Part shown: in pieces, positions 25,775 to 33,888 of the stretch | Layout: every line of letters starts with the position of its first letter | How positions within the stretch are numbered: the stretch's first letter is position 1 | Source: JANQTF01 sp036835375 | Lineage (GTDB): Bacteria; Bacteroidota; Bacteroidia; J057 | DNA length: 64,000 nucleotides | Assembly (NCBI GenBank): GCA_036835375.1 | Contig: DAITMB010000001.1 | Span: forward strand, 1-64,000 | Direction of reading: 5' to 3' | Notes under the pieces: model-generated | Database searches by the model: none | Seen by the model: the letters and a program-made list of their open reading frames with translations, nothing else | What the model was told of the DNA's origin: nothing | Position numbers and translations under genes: made by a program

Positions 25775-26653
25775 CTACATAATGTTGAGAACTTGCTCCT
25801 TGATTTTTTCTAGATCGTCTTTCATCGAAATGACCAAACGCTGGATCCCTGCATGATTTGCCTTGGAACCAATGGTATTGATCTCACGTCCCATTTCCTG
25901 GCTTACAAACTGAAGTTGTTTGCCATTGCTCTGTCCACTTTCTCGCAACTCGGCAAATAATTTGAGGTGTTGATTGAGCCGGACAATTTCCTCGTTGATG
26001 TCAAGTTTTTCGAGGTAATAAATCAGTTCTTGTTCAAATCGATTGGGATCGACATCCTGCACCTTGTCACGGATGTCTTGAAGCGCGTGGTCTAATCGAT
26101 TGCGCACAGTCTGGGCTCTTTCCGGCGCCAGGCGCTCAATTTCGACTAGTGCTGTACATATCGCATCATGACGTTCCATCAGGTCGCGATCCAGCGCCTT
26201 GCCTTCTTCCTCTCTGCTCCTCTGCATTTGTACAATCGCATCCTCTAGCGCTGCCTTGACAAGTGTCCACTCTTCAGGATCATCCTGATCCATGTCGGTG
26301 GGAATGACATCAGGTAACTCAAGCAAAAATGGTAAATCTACCTTGGCAGGCACTCCCAACTCATTGGCCAATTCGTTGAGCTCTTCTAAATATCGGGCTG
26401 CCAACACGCGATTGATGTTGAGGGTTCGCTTTTCGGCTTGCAGCACTTCCACATTCAGCACCAGCGATACCTTCCCTCTGTTGAGTTGATGAATAAGGCT
26501 TTGGCGAATGTCGTTTTCAAACTTCACATAATTCTTGGGTAGCTTCGAAAAAAGCTCAAAGAACTTACTGTTTAGTGATTTCAGTTCAATGGTCACCTTG
26601 TAATTTTGAGAAGAACGGCTCGCAGAGCCATATCCTGTCATCGACAGCAACAT
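25775..26653 (-). CDS. yicC: YicC/YloC family endoribonuclease
   Basis: This 292-residue cytoplasmic protein matches YicC over its full length: the N-terminal MTGYGSASRSSQNYKVTIELKSLNSKFFE, the basic helix NRGKVSLVLNVEV, and the C-terminal DUF1732 part (NEEIVRLNQHLKLFAELRESG, GKQLQFVSQEMGREINTIGSKANH, ISMKDDLEKIKEQVLNIM). YicC-type proteins are implicated in RNA cleavage and affect survival in stationary phase. It is the first gene of a two-gene unit with the DUF4249-like gene and diverges from the MBL hydrolase. Confidence 0.96.
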   Translation of the reverse strand: MLLSMTGYGSASRSSQNYKVTIELKSLNSKFFELFSKLPKNYVKFENDIRQSLIHQLNRGKVSLVLNVEVLQAEKRTLNINRVLAARYLEELNELANELGVPAKVDLPFLLELPDVIPTDMDQDDPEEWTLVKAALEDAIVQMQRSREEEGKALDRDLMERHDAICTALVEIERLAPERAQTVRNRLDHALQDIRDKVQDVDPNRFEQELIYYLEKLDINEEIVRLNQHLKLFAELRESGQSNGKQLQFVSQEMGREINTIGSKANHAGIQRLVISMKDDLEKIKEQVLNIM

Positions 26654-26675
26654 ATCCGAGATAATTAAAAGTGCC

Positions 26676-26697
26676 CGACTTCGAACCGACGAAGTCG
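26676..26697. repeat. inverted repeat in the yicC / MBL divergent spacer
   Basis: CGACTTCG (26676-26683) and CGAAGTCG (26690-26697) form a perfect 8-base dyad with a six-base centre, 22 bases upstream of yicC. It may be an operator or a hairpin in the yicC leader. Confidence 0.35.
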
Positions 26698-26844
26698 TAA
26701 AAGAATTAAGTCAAGTTCGCCTAAAAGTACTGCCGAAATAGCAGATTATTTGATCGGACAAGCATTGTGCCTAAGAAATTACAAATTCTCTTGTAACTTA
26801 TCCCCATCTGGAAGGGCCTTCTTCCCTACAAATCACTCCGGTTG

Positions 26845-27540
26845 ATGACCATCAAATTTCTCGGCACGGGCGGGGCCTTTGACTACGAGCTTGGAAACTC
26901 AGCTGCGCTGGTAAAGTTCCAAGGGAGCAACATTTTGATTGATTGCGGCAATAGTGTGTATCGTCGCTTGCGAGAAACCAATCTCACCAATCACATCGAC
27001 TATATTCTGATCACCCACTTTCACGACGATCACGTGGGTAGCCTTAGTTCCATCATTCTCCACCACAAGTACTTCCTTCAGCCTCCGCGAAAAGCGCGCA
27101 TCCTTGTTCCCAATACCGCTTTCCGACAACTCATTTTTGATTACGTTCGCTTTTCCATTACCGATCCACTGAAATATCTTGAGTTTTATCCCACCGATAC
27201 CATCCCTGGGCTCATTGCCTTGGACACCTTTGGAAAGCATGTAGAAGGGATGCAGTCTTGGGCCTACTGCTTCGAGACCGATGACGAGATCCTCCTCTAT
27301 TCCGGTGACCTTGGAGATCCTAACATGATGTTTGACTTCCTTGCTACCCGAGAACCCAAAAAGACCCGGGTGTTTCACGAGCTATCTTTTTACAAGACCG
27401 ATGGCGTGCATAGCTACTATCAAGATGTGAATCCGCGAGTCGATTCGTTAGAGGTTTATGGATACCACGTGGATCCTCGTCAAGAGCCGTCCGACAATCG
27501 TGTTCCCCTAGTGTGCAGATTCCCGCATTTACTGGCCTAA
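26845..27540 (+). CDS. MBL-fold metallo-hydrolase
   Basis: This 231-residue protein uses the ATG at 26845; an in-frame TTG directly precedes it. The metallo-beta-lactamase fold is clear: IKFLGTGGAFD, then ILIDCGNSVYRRL, the metal motif THFHDDHVGSL, and later ILLYSGDLGD. The FHELSFY segment and GYHVDP near the end could supply further ligands. The layout resembles tRNase Z and related hydrolases, but its specific substrate cannot be assigned. It is not followed closely by another gene of known related function; mqnD starts 66 bases after. Confidence 0.88.
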   Translation: MTIKFLGTGGAFDYELGNSAALVKFQGSNILIDCGNSVYRRLRETNLTNHIDYILITHFHDDHVGSLSSIILHHKYFLQPPRKARILVPNTAFRQLIFDYVRFSITDPLKYLEFYPTDTIPGLIALDTFGKHVEGMQSWAYCFETDDEILLYSGDLGDPNMMFDFLATREPKKTRVFHELSFYKTDGVHSYYQDVNPRVDSLEVYGYHVDPRQEPSDNRVPLVCRFPHLLA

Positions 27541-27606
27541 TCCTATCCTTGTCTAACCTTTGCGGGACCTTCTGCGTTGTGACTCAGAATTCTCAACCTG
27601 TCAGAT

Positions 27607-28419
27607 ATGGTCATTCGCCTAGGATTTTCTACTTGTCCCAATGATACTTTTATGTTCGATGCCTTGGTTCACAGGCGCATCGACACGGGCGAATTTCAAT
27701 TTGAGGTGACCCTTGCTGATATTTTTCACCTCAACCAAATGGCACTTCGCCAGGAACTGGACATGGTCAAGGTGTCATACCAGACCTATGGACAGATCAC
27801 GAATCATTACCATTTGCTAGATGCTGGCTCGGCGTTGGGCCACAACTGCGGCCCCTTACTCATCTCCAAAGATCCTCTTTCGGTAGAAGACTTGGTGCTT
27901 AATAAGCTCCCCGTTGCCATTCCGGGTCATAACACGACGGCAAATCTCCTCCTTAATTTTTATGAACCTGGAATTCAGGACCGCAGAGAGTATTTATTTT
28001 ACGAGGTAATGCCGGCTATTGATCGGGGCGAAGTAGCTGCCGGCGTGATCATCCATGAAAATAGATTCACATACCAAGCGCAGGGATTTCATCTGATTCA
28101 AGACCTGGGAGAATATTGGGAACAACAGACCAAAAAACCGATTCCCTTGGGAGCAATTCTGGCAAAGTCCTCCTTGGGGGTAGATGTAGTTAAGAAACTC
28201 GACGCCATGATGCGAGAGAGTGTGCGCTACGCCATGACCCATCCAGAGGTGTCTATGCCCTTCGTCCGAAAACACGCGCAGGAAATGAGTGATGAGGTGA
28301 TGAAAGCCCACATCCAACTATATGTCAACGAATATTCTGTTTCCTTGGGCCAGGCAGGTCGAGAGGCTGTGAATACATTATTGGAGGTGGAAAAAGCCAT
28401 GAGACTTTCCACTGAGTGA
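27607..28419 (+). CDS. mqnD: 1,4-dihydroxy-6-naphthoate synthase (futalosine menaquinone pathway)
   Basis: This 270-residue enzyme belongs to the MqnA/MqnD family; the pattern LGFSTCPNDTFMFDALVHRRID, LLISKDPLS, AIPGHNTTANLLLNFY, VIIHENRFTYQAQGF and MPFVRKHAQEM fits MqnD. It converts cyclic dehypoxanthinyl futalosine to 1,4-dihydroxy-6-naphthoate, an intermediate of menaquinone. The pathway is an alternative to the MenFDHCEB route and is present only in some Bacteroidota. The other mqn genes are not in this window. The enzyme is soluble. Confidence 0.93.
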   Translation: MVIRLGFSTCPNDTFMFDALVHRRIDTGEFQFEVTLADIFHLNQMALRQELDMVKVSYQTYGQITNHYHLLDAGSALGHNCGPLLISKDPLSVEDLVLNKLPVAIPGHNTTANLLLNFYEPGIQDRREYLFYEVMPAIDRGEVAAGVIIHENRFTYQAQGFHLIQDLGEYWEQQTKKPIPLGAILAKSSLGVDVVKKLDAMMRESVRYAMTHPEVSMPFVRKHAQEMSDEVMKAHIQLYVNEYSVSLGQAGREAVNTLLEVEKAMRLSTE

Positions 28420-28453
28420 TACGTGATTCGGGCTTCTTTTCGTAATTTTATCT

Positions 28454-29398
28454 ATGGCCTTCGAAGTCCGAACCCAACATTCTCTTCCGGAGGAACTCCT
28501 CCGCATTTGGCAAGAAGAATTACACTTTGCCATCCTACAATTGAGTAAAAAGCGGGATGTCGAGGTGGGAATCCATCAGGCAAGAAAATCGCTCAAGCGC
28601 TGTCGTGCTTTGCTCCGTCTGGTGCGTCGTCCATTGGGCAACGAAAAGTATTGGCAAGCCAACGTTTGTTATCGCGATGCTGCCCGAAGAGTTTCTGAGT
28701 TGCGTGATTTGGCAGCAATGCAAGAAACCTTGGTCAGCATCCGGACCAAAAGCAAGCGAAAGTCACTTCAAGATTGTGTGTCCTTGGCAGAACTTCAGCT
28801 CGCGCAATGGCAAAAGCGAGCCGTAGCAGAGATGAAGGGCCAGGATGATCAAAGGATCCTCTCAGTAACTGAACTCACTGTGGGGGTCGAACATCTCTCT
28901 GCGTGGGATCAAGCAGAAGACCATTTTTCCTGGATTGCTTCCAGCTTCCAAAAAATGTATGCTCAAGGGCAGGAAAGAATGGCGCTGGCTTTGCAAAACC
29001 CTGATACACACCGTCTCCACGATTGGAGAAAACGAGTGAAATACCTTTGGCACCACATTCAGCTCTTGCATAACTGCTGGCCACAAACGCTGGACCCCCT
29101 TGCGGAAGAGTTTCACCGATTAGCAGATCTACTCGGCGATGACCACGACTTAGCGGTGCTTGAAGAATTAATTCAAAGTGGAAGGCTCCTCAGAGGACGA
29201 GTGAAGGGTAAAGCTGAATTTCTTCAGGTGATCCATGTTCAGCGACTGGCTTTGTCACAAGCTTTTTTTCCGCTTGGAAAAAAGCTTTTCTTCGCACAAC
29301 CTGAGACATTCACAAATCAGATAGCCAATTCTTGGCAGGTTTGGCGTGAGCAGTATCCGGTGATCATTGAGAATCCATCTCGGATTGTGAATTCCTAA
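28454..29398 (+). CDS. CHAD domain-containing protein
   Basis: This is a 314-residue, largely helical protein. The CHAD signature is near the N-terminus: VGIHQARKSLKRCRALLRLVR. It is followed by YRDAARRVSELRDLAAM and, in the second half, the mirrored HRLHDWRKRVKYLWHHIQLL and DLLGDDHDLAVLEEL. The family's conserved basic residues bind polyphosphate in structurally studied members. A CYTH phosphohydrolase gene often accompanies it; none is visible here. Predicted cytoplasmic. Confidence 0.92.
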   Translation: MAFEVRTQHSLPEELLRIWQEELHFAILQLSKKRDVEVGIHQARKSLKRCRALLRLVRRPLGNEKYWQANVCYRDAARRVSELRDLAAMQETLVSIRTKSKRKSLQDCVSLAELQLAQWQKRAVAEMKGQDDQRILSVTELTVGVEHLSAWDQAEDHFSWIASSFQKMYAQGQERMALALQNPDTHRLHDWRKRVKYLWHHIQLLHNCWPQTLDPLAEEFHRLADLLGDDHDLAVLEELIQSGRLLRGRVKGKAEFLQVIHVQRLALSQAFFPLGKKLFFAQPETFTNQIANSWQVWREQYPVIIENPSRIVNS

Positions 29399-29430
29399 AA
29401 AAAATTAGCTCCTGCTCAGCGAATTTCCTC

Positions 29431-30345
29431 TCATGCTTTCCTTCGGATCACATACAGGACTGAGCTTCCCTGCTTCACACGGCCCAGAGATCGGAACCAA
29501 GAGGCGAATCCGTGACGAAATGCGGAGAGAAGATGTCCTTTTCCTCTTTTATACTGCTCACTCAGCATACTGACATAAAATGCGTCAAAAGGCATCGGTC
29601 GGTATTGTTCCACGTGGAACCCGTGAAGCTCCATGAGCCGCTCCATGCTTTTGGGCGAAAAGTGATACAGGTGCCTAGGCACATCGTAGGCTGCCCAATG
29701 GGTTTGATATTGCTGGGCATCGGTAGATGTGTAGTTGGGAACGGCAATCAGGATCACACCACCCGGGGCCAATATTTTCTGGAAGCAATCCAGATACTCA
29801 TGCAGCCGATGAACATGCTCCAAGACATGCCACATGGTGATCACTTGAAAGGAGCCGGAAAGAGAAAATAAATCTCCCGCCTCTCCCACCATCGTGCCGG
29901 TTAAATCTGACGCTTGCTTGCGGGCTCCCGGATCTGGCTCCAGCCCCTGTACTTGCCAACCTGCCCGTTGAACTCCTGCCAGAAACTCTCCGGTTCCACA
30001 ACCGACATCGAGCAAAGAGTCAGACTTTTTTCCTGAGAGTCTCTTGACCAAGGACACCTTTCCCTTGATGGTATAATTGCGGACTGCCTGGTACAGGGAG
30101 TTGATCAGGCCCTTGCTTGTATTCGAATGAGAGACGTAGTCTTCGGATTGATAGTAGGCACCAATTTCTTCTTCGGTCGGTACATCCTGCGTGAATCTTA
30201 AGGTACAGTCGCCACATTCCCATACAGAAAATTCCTCCTTGGAAACCGTGTGGTCCCGACAGAGAAAAACTTCTGACACATTCCGGCTACGACAGGCTGG
30301 ACAATGCGAGTAGGTGATTCGAGGGGAAGCAAGATTTTGGGTCAT
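29431..30345 (-). CDS. class I SAM-dependent methyltransferase with N-terminal zinc ribbon
   Basis: This is a 304-residue protein. Residues 13-55 hold a zinc-ribbon with CPACRS and CGDC, then the methyltransferase fold: motif I LLDVGCGTGEFLAGV, the acidic motif II GLEPDPGARKQASDL, and FQVITMWHVLEHVHRLHEYL with the HVLEH signature, followed by GGVILIAVPN. Substrate not known. In Bacteroidota a gene of this kind usually follows mnmG, as here, which suggests a conserved housekeeping role. The coding sequence contains a parS-like palindrome (29606-29621). Confidence 0.9.
   Translation of the reverse strand: MTQNLASPRITYSHCPACRSRNVSEVFLCRDHTVSKEEFSVWECGDCTLRFTQDVPTEEEIGAYYQSEDYVSHSNTSKGLINSLYQAVRNYTIKGKVSLVKRLSGKKSDSLLDVGCGTGEFLAGVQRAGWQVQGLEPDPGARKQASDLTGTMVGEAGDLFSLSGSFQVITMWHVLEHVHRLHEYLDCFQKILAPGGVILIAVPNYTSTDAQQYQTHWAAYDVPRHLYHFSPKSMERLMELHGFHVEQYRPMPFDAFYVSMLSEQYKRGKGHLLSAFRHGFASWFRSLGRVKQGSSVLYVIRRKA
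29606..29621. promoter_or_regulatory. parS-like site inside the methyltransferase gene
   Basis: TGTTCCACGTGGAACC differs from the perfect palindrome TGTTCCACGTGGAACA at the last base. The latter is a known ParB binding-site variant. The site codes for part of the methyltransferase. Confidence 0.6.
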
Positions 30346-30597
30346 GCGTCGAAAATGGTAAAAAAATCGGAGAAGGTCTCATTCTTGTTCCGCTCTCTCG
30401 AAGATTCCTCAAAACTCGCGGGAGAATACATGCGACAAACTTCAATCTAATTTAAAAACATCTCCCTCTCAATTCACTGAAAACCAACGCATTAAGACCC
30501 AGCATTATGAAAATCTTCAGCACCTAAATCCGCTGAAATTTCATTTTCCTACCACAGGCTCAGGAGATGGAAAAATACGCCATTCTCAGCGGCATTT

Positions 30598-32460
30598 CTA
30601 ACGACCAATGAATACCATCAAAACAGAAATGTCCGATGGAGAAACACCCGAGATCCGTGAAGCTTGACCGAGGCTCGTCGGTCTCATTTTTCCGAGCTTT
30701 TCTCTTGCTTCAGAAGAAAGAGAATTGATAAGGGAGAAATCAAATTCTTCAGGAATTCGAATTGTATCTAGTCTCATCATTTTATCCGCCAGCTCTTTCT
30801 CCTTCTGAATGTATCCTGAATACTTCAGTTGGATTTCAGCTTGCTCCAACTCGATTTCTTTCATGTCGCCGATGGCATGTTGGAGATCAGGAATCAAGAG
30901 AATCAAATCCGCCAGCAATACATTAGGACGAGACAGCACGTGATCTGCTTTCACTTTTTGCTTGAGGGGAGTTGTCCCGATCGATTGGAGATATCCATCT
31001 ACTTGGTCCGGAGAAAGTGATACTTCGCGAAGCACGGACACGATCTTCGAAACCGCCTCGCGCTTCTCGACCATTCGCTGATGTCGGTCTTGTTTGGCGA
31101 GGCCCAGCTTGAAGCCCAAGTCAGTAAGACGCAAATCGGCGTTGTCTTGGCGAAGCAGCGTGCGATATTCTGCCCTAGAAGTAAACATCCTATAAGGTTC
31201 TTTGGTCCCTTTATTGACCAAGTCATCAATCAACACACCGATGTACGCTTCGTCCCGCTGAAGAACAAAAGGATCCAACTCCTTCACTTTGAGCGCAGCA
31301 TTGATCCCGGCTATGAGCCCTTGACTTGCAGCTTCCTCATACCCGGTAGTTCCGTTGATTTGACCAGCGAAAAAGAGATTCTCAACGAGATGTGTTTCCA
31401 GTGAAAGTTTCAACTGAGTAGGAGGGAAGAAGTCATATTCTACGGCATACCCGGGCCGAAACATCTTGACATCAGCCAATCCAGGGACTGATTGCAAGGC
31501 TCGGAACTGAACATCTTCTGGCAATGACGAAGAAAATCCATTGACATAAACTTCTACTGTGTCCCAACCTTCAGGCTCGAGAAAAAGCTGGTGGCGATCA
31601 CGCTCCGCGAATCGCTCAATTTTATCTTCAATGGAGGGGCAGTAGCGCGGACCCAATCCTTGGATTCTCCCGTTGAACATGGGGCTTCTGTCAAATCCCT
31701 CTTTCAGCAGATCGTGGGTGCGCGTATTGGTGTAGGTGATGTGACAAGGTCTTTGCTTACTGAGTGGAATTGTGTCTGAGAAGGAGAATTTACCTGGAAT
31801 GTCATCACCGGGCTGCTCTTCTACCAGTTCCCAATCGATGCTTCTGCCGTCGATTCTGGGAGGCGTTCCTGTCTTCATTCGCCCACTTTCGAAGCCGATT
31901 GATTCCAATTGCGCCGTAATTCCTGTGCTGGCTCTCTCTCCCGAACGGCCTCCTCCAAATTGTTTTTCTCCAATATGGATGATTCCGTTCAAAAAAGTTC
32001 CATTGGTAAGCACGACTGCTTTGGCAGGAATTTCCAAGCCAAGCTGAGTGACGACACCTTTTGCACGACCATCTTTGACAATCAATCCTGAGACCATTTC
32101 CTGCCAGAAGTCCACGTTCGGGGTTTGCTCTAGCATAATTCGCCAGGTCTCGGCAAACCTCATGCGATCGCTTTGAGCACGAGGACTCCACATCGCGGGG
32201 CCTTTGGAGCGGTTGAGCATGCGAAACTGGATCATGGTCTTATCAGTCACGATACCAGAATAGCCCCCTAAAGCGTCGATTTCTCTTACCAGCTGCCCTT
32301 TGGCTACGCCGCCCATTGCGGGATTACATGACATTTGAGCGATGGTGTTCATGTTCATCGTAGCGAGCATGACCTTCAGACCCATATTTGCAGCGGCTGC
32401 AGCAGCTTCGCAGCCTGCATGACCAGCACCTACTACAATGACGTCGTATTCGGGAAACAT
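30598..32460 (-). CDS. mnmG: tRNA uridine-5-carboxymethylaminomethyl(34) synthesis enzyme MnmG
   Basis: This 620-residue protein contains FAD-binding VIVVGAGHAGCEAAAAAANMG at the start, NPAMGGVAKGQLVREIDALG, the GIT-type PPRIDGRSI and CPSIEDKIERF blocks, GQINGTTGYEEAASQGLIAG and a C-terminal MnmE-binding helix. With MnmE it installs the cmnm5 group on the wobble uridine of some tRNAs. In many bacteria gidA (mnmG) lies near the replication origin; here it lies 7 kb from the candidate origin and next to parS-like sites. It shares strand with the ybeY, anti-sigma-like and DUF4175 genes, but the 447-base spacer upstream means it probably has its own promoter. Confidence 0.98.
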   Translation of the reverse strand: MFPEYDVIVVGAGHAGCEAAAAAANMGLKVMLATMNMNTIAQMSCNPAMGGVAKGQLVREIDALGGYSGIVTDKTMIQFRMLNRSKGPAMWSPRAQSDRMRFAETWRIMLEQTPNVDFWQEMVSGLIVKDGRAKGVVTQLGLEIPAKAVVLTNGTFLNGIIHIGEKQFGGGRSGERASTGITAQLESIGFESGRMKTGTPPRIDGRSIDWELVEEQPGDDIPGKFSFSDTIPLSKQRPCHITYTNTRTHDLLKEGFDRSPMFNGRIQGLGPRYCPSIEDKIERFAERDRHQLFLEPEGWDTVEVYVNGFSSSLPEDVQFRALQSVPGLADVKMFRPGYAVEYDFFPPTQLKLSLETHLVENLFFAGQINGTTGYEEAASQGLIAGINAALKVKELDPFVLQRDEAYIGVLIDDLVNKGTKEPYRMFTSRAEYRTLLRQDNADLRLTDLGFKLGLAKQDRHQRMVEKREAVSKIVSVLREVSLSPDQVDGYLQSIGTTPLKQKVKADHVLSRPNVLLADLILLIPDLQHAIGDMKEIELEQAEIQLKYSGYIQKEKELADKMMRLDTIRIPEEFDFSLINSLSSEAREKLGKMRPTSLGQASRISGVSPSDISVLMVFIGR

Positions 32461-32793
32461 GAGATAGAAAAATTATAAGGCGTTCTGAAACTCAAAAATA
32501 CGCAAATCCAGAGAATCAATGCGGATTGAATGAAGGACTATAAAACTAGCTACGGAGGAGCTTGTTTAGAGGACGTAGTGTGCTTTCGAATCGCTACATC
32601 AGGGATGCTGGAAGTTCCTCTTACAGCTATATCCAGTGGATATCTTTGGGAAGTATCCGCAGTATTCTCATTTACGATGGCTGTATCATACTGAATGAGC
32701 CATATTGAGATCTAAAAAAATGGTCTCTTCCTGCTTGCCATCGTCAAACATTCTCAAGCACCCATCTAAAGATCTTCTTGGAAAACGATTTTG

Positions 32794-32811
32794 ATGTTCC
32801 ACGTGGAACAT
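32794..32811. promoter_or_regulatory. parS-like palindrome (perfect 18 bp)
   Basis: ATGTTCCACGTGGAACAT is a perfect palindrome containing TGTTCCACGTGGAACA, a known ParB (parS) site variant. It is intergenic, 334 bases before mnmG. Confidence 0.75.
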
Positions 32812-32882
32812 GAATTTACCTCATTGATTTCGAAGAGAATATATCCAAGAGTTTGAATCAACGAGGATATTGGTCGATCGTG

Positions 32883-32900
32883 ATGTTCCACGTGGAACAT
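32883..32900. promoter_or_regulatory. parS-like palindrome (perfect 18 bp), second copy
   Basis: ATGTTCCACGTGGAACAT occurs again, 72 bases from the first copy and 8 bases beyond the ybeY stop. The identical sequence and tight spacing argue for a functional partition site. Confidence 0.75.
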
Positions 32901-32907
32901 TTCTCCC

Positions 32908-33357
32908 TCAATTATCACTGGCTGCGAGCAGAGCCTTCACCTGTGCTAATGCCTTATCTTCTGCAGCGCGGATGGCTGTGATGTCTTCTGATTGATGATC
33001 ATCAAACCCCAATAGATGCAAAATACCGTGAATCATGACTCGATATAATTCATCAGTCATGGGTATCCCGAATTGAATTGCATTATCTCGCACTCGATCT
33101 ACGCTGATGAAAATATCGGCGATGATGGGATGGCCCTCCTCGTGGAGAGGAAAAGTGAGGATGTCCGTGTAGTAATCATGGTCCAAATGAGATTGGTTCA
33201 GGCCAAGAAGATACTCATCTGAACAAAAAATGAAGCTAATTTCACCTAGATCACCACCGAAATCTCGGATCACTCCCACTATCCATTCTGTCAATAGGTC
33301 TTCCTTTTCAAGTGAGAAATCGACTTCTTCTGTAAAAAACTCAATTGCGTGAGGCAT
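32908..33357 (-). CDS. ybeY: rRNA maturation endoribonuclease YbeY
   Basis: This is a 149-residue zinc-dependent RNase that matures the 3' end of 16S rRNA and aids ribosome quality control. I chose the ATG at 33357 (MPHAIEFFTEEVDFSLEKED), typical for Bacteroidota, over an upstream GTG at 33390. The metal site is HGILHLLGFDDHQSED near the C-terminus. Relative to the common HGxLHLxGyDH pattern the last His is one residue later, a variation that also fits Bacteroidota enzymes where this end of the motif is loose. It shares strand with the upstream anti-sigma-like and DUF4175 genes. Confidence 0.93.
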   Translation of the reverse strand: MPHAIEFFTEEVDFSLEKEDLLTEWIVGVIRDFGGDLGEISFIFCSDEYLLGLNQSHLDHDYYTDILTFPLHEEGHPIIADIFISVDRVRDNAIQFGIPMTDELYRVMIHGILHLLGFDDHQSEDITAIRAAEDKALAQVKALLAASDN

Positions 33358-33462
33358 GTCGAGGAAAGTGTGTTTTGTATGGCTATTCACCTAAGGTTAG
33401 AAAAAAACTCCCAAGCTGATATGCAGATTGGGAGAATCTTGTGAAGAGCTGGAAAGGCAACT

Positions 33463-33888
33463 TCAAATATTAAAGGTCATTTCTACCTGCCTGCCTTCAT
33501 CTGAAAACTCAATCTCGTCCGACAAGTGTTGCATAAGGAAAACACCTCTGCCCCCAATGTTTTCGATGTTCTCAGGCGCAGTAGGATCCAGCAGGCTAGC
33601 CGGATCGAACCCACTTCCTTCATCTCTGACGCGAACGATGAGTCTGAAATGATTCTTCATTTCAAAATGCACAAACACGCTCTTGGATTGATCGCCTTTG
33701 TTTCCGTGATGGATCCCATTATTCACGGCTTCCGTGATGGCCACCATCATGTTTCCATAGACATCCTCCTTCACATCGAATTCAGAACGTATCTCATCGA
33801 TGATAGATTCTACTTCGTGAATCGCATCTGAGCTGCTAGACAGTACTAACTGTCTCTGCAGCAATTTTTCCGTGTCAGGGCTACTCAT
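33463..33888 (-). CDS. RsbW-like ATP-binding protein (HATPase_c_2)
   Basis: This is a 141-residue GHKL ATPase resembling anti-sigma factor/serine kinases. The N-box is AITEAVNNGIHHGNKGD; the G1 box is VRDEGSGFDPASL; the G2 region is NIGGRGVFLMQHLSDE. The start is the ATG at 33888 (an alternative GTG lies six bases upstream), overlapping the DUF4175 stop. In Bacteroidota this small protein sits between DUF4175 and YbeY in a conserved order, but no anti-sigma antagonist or sigma partner is adjacent, so its target is not known. Confidence 0.88.
   Translation of the reverse strand: MSSPDTEKLLQRQLVLSSSSDAIHEVESIIDEIRSEFDVKEDVYGNMMVAITEAVNNGIHHGNKGDQSKSVFVHFEMKNHFRLIVRVRDEGSGFDPASLLDPTAPENIENIGGRGVFLMQHLSDEIEFSDEGRQVEMTFNI

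Larger units (their letters stand above)
32461..32907. other. 447-base spacer upstream of mnmG with two parS-like palindromes
   Basis: No gene is visible. It holds the two perfect palindromes described separately and presumably the mnmG promoter. In many genomes mnmG sits near the parS/origin region. Confidence 0.5.
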
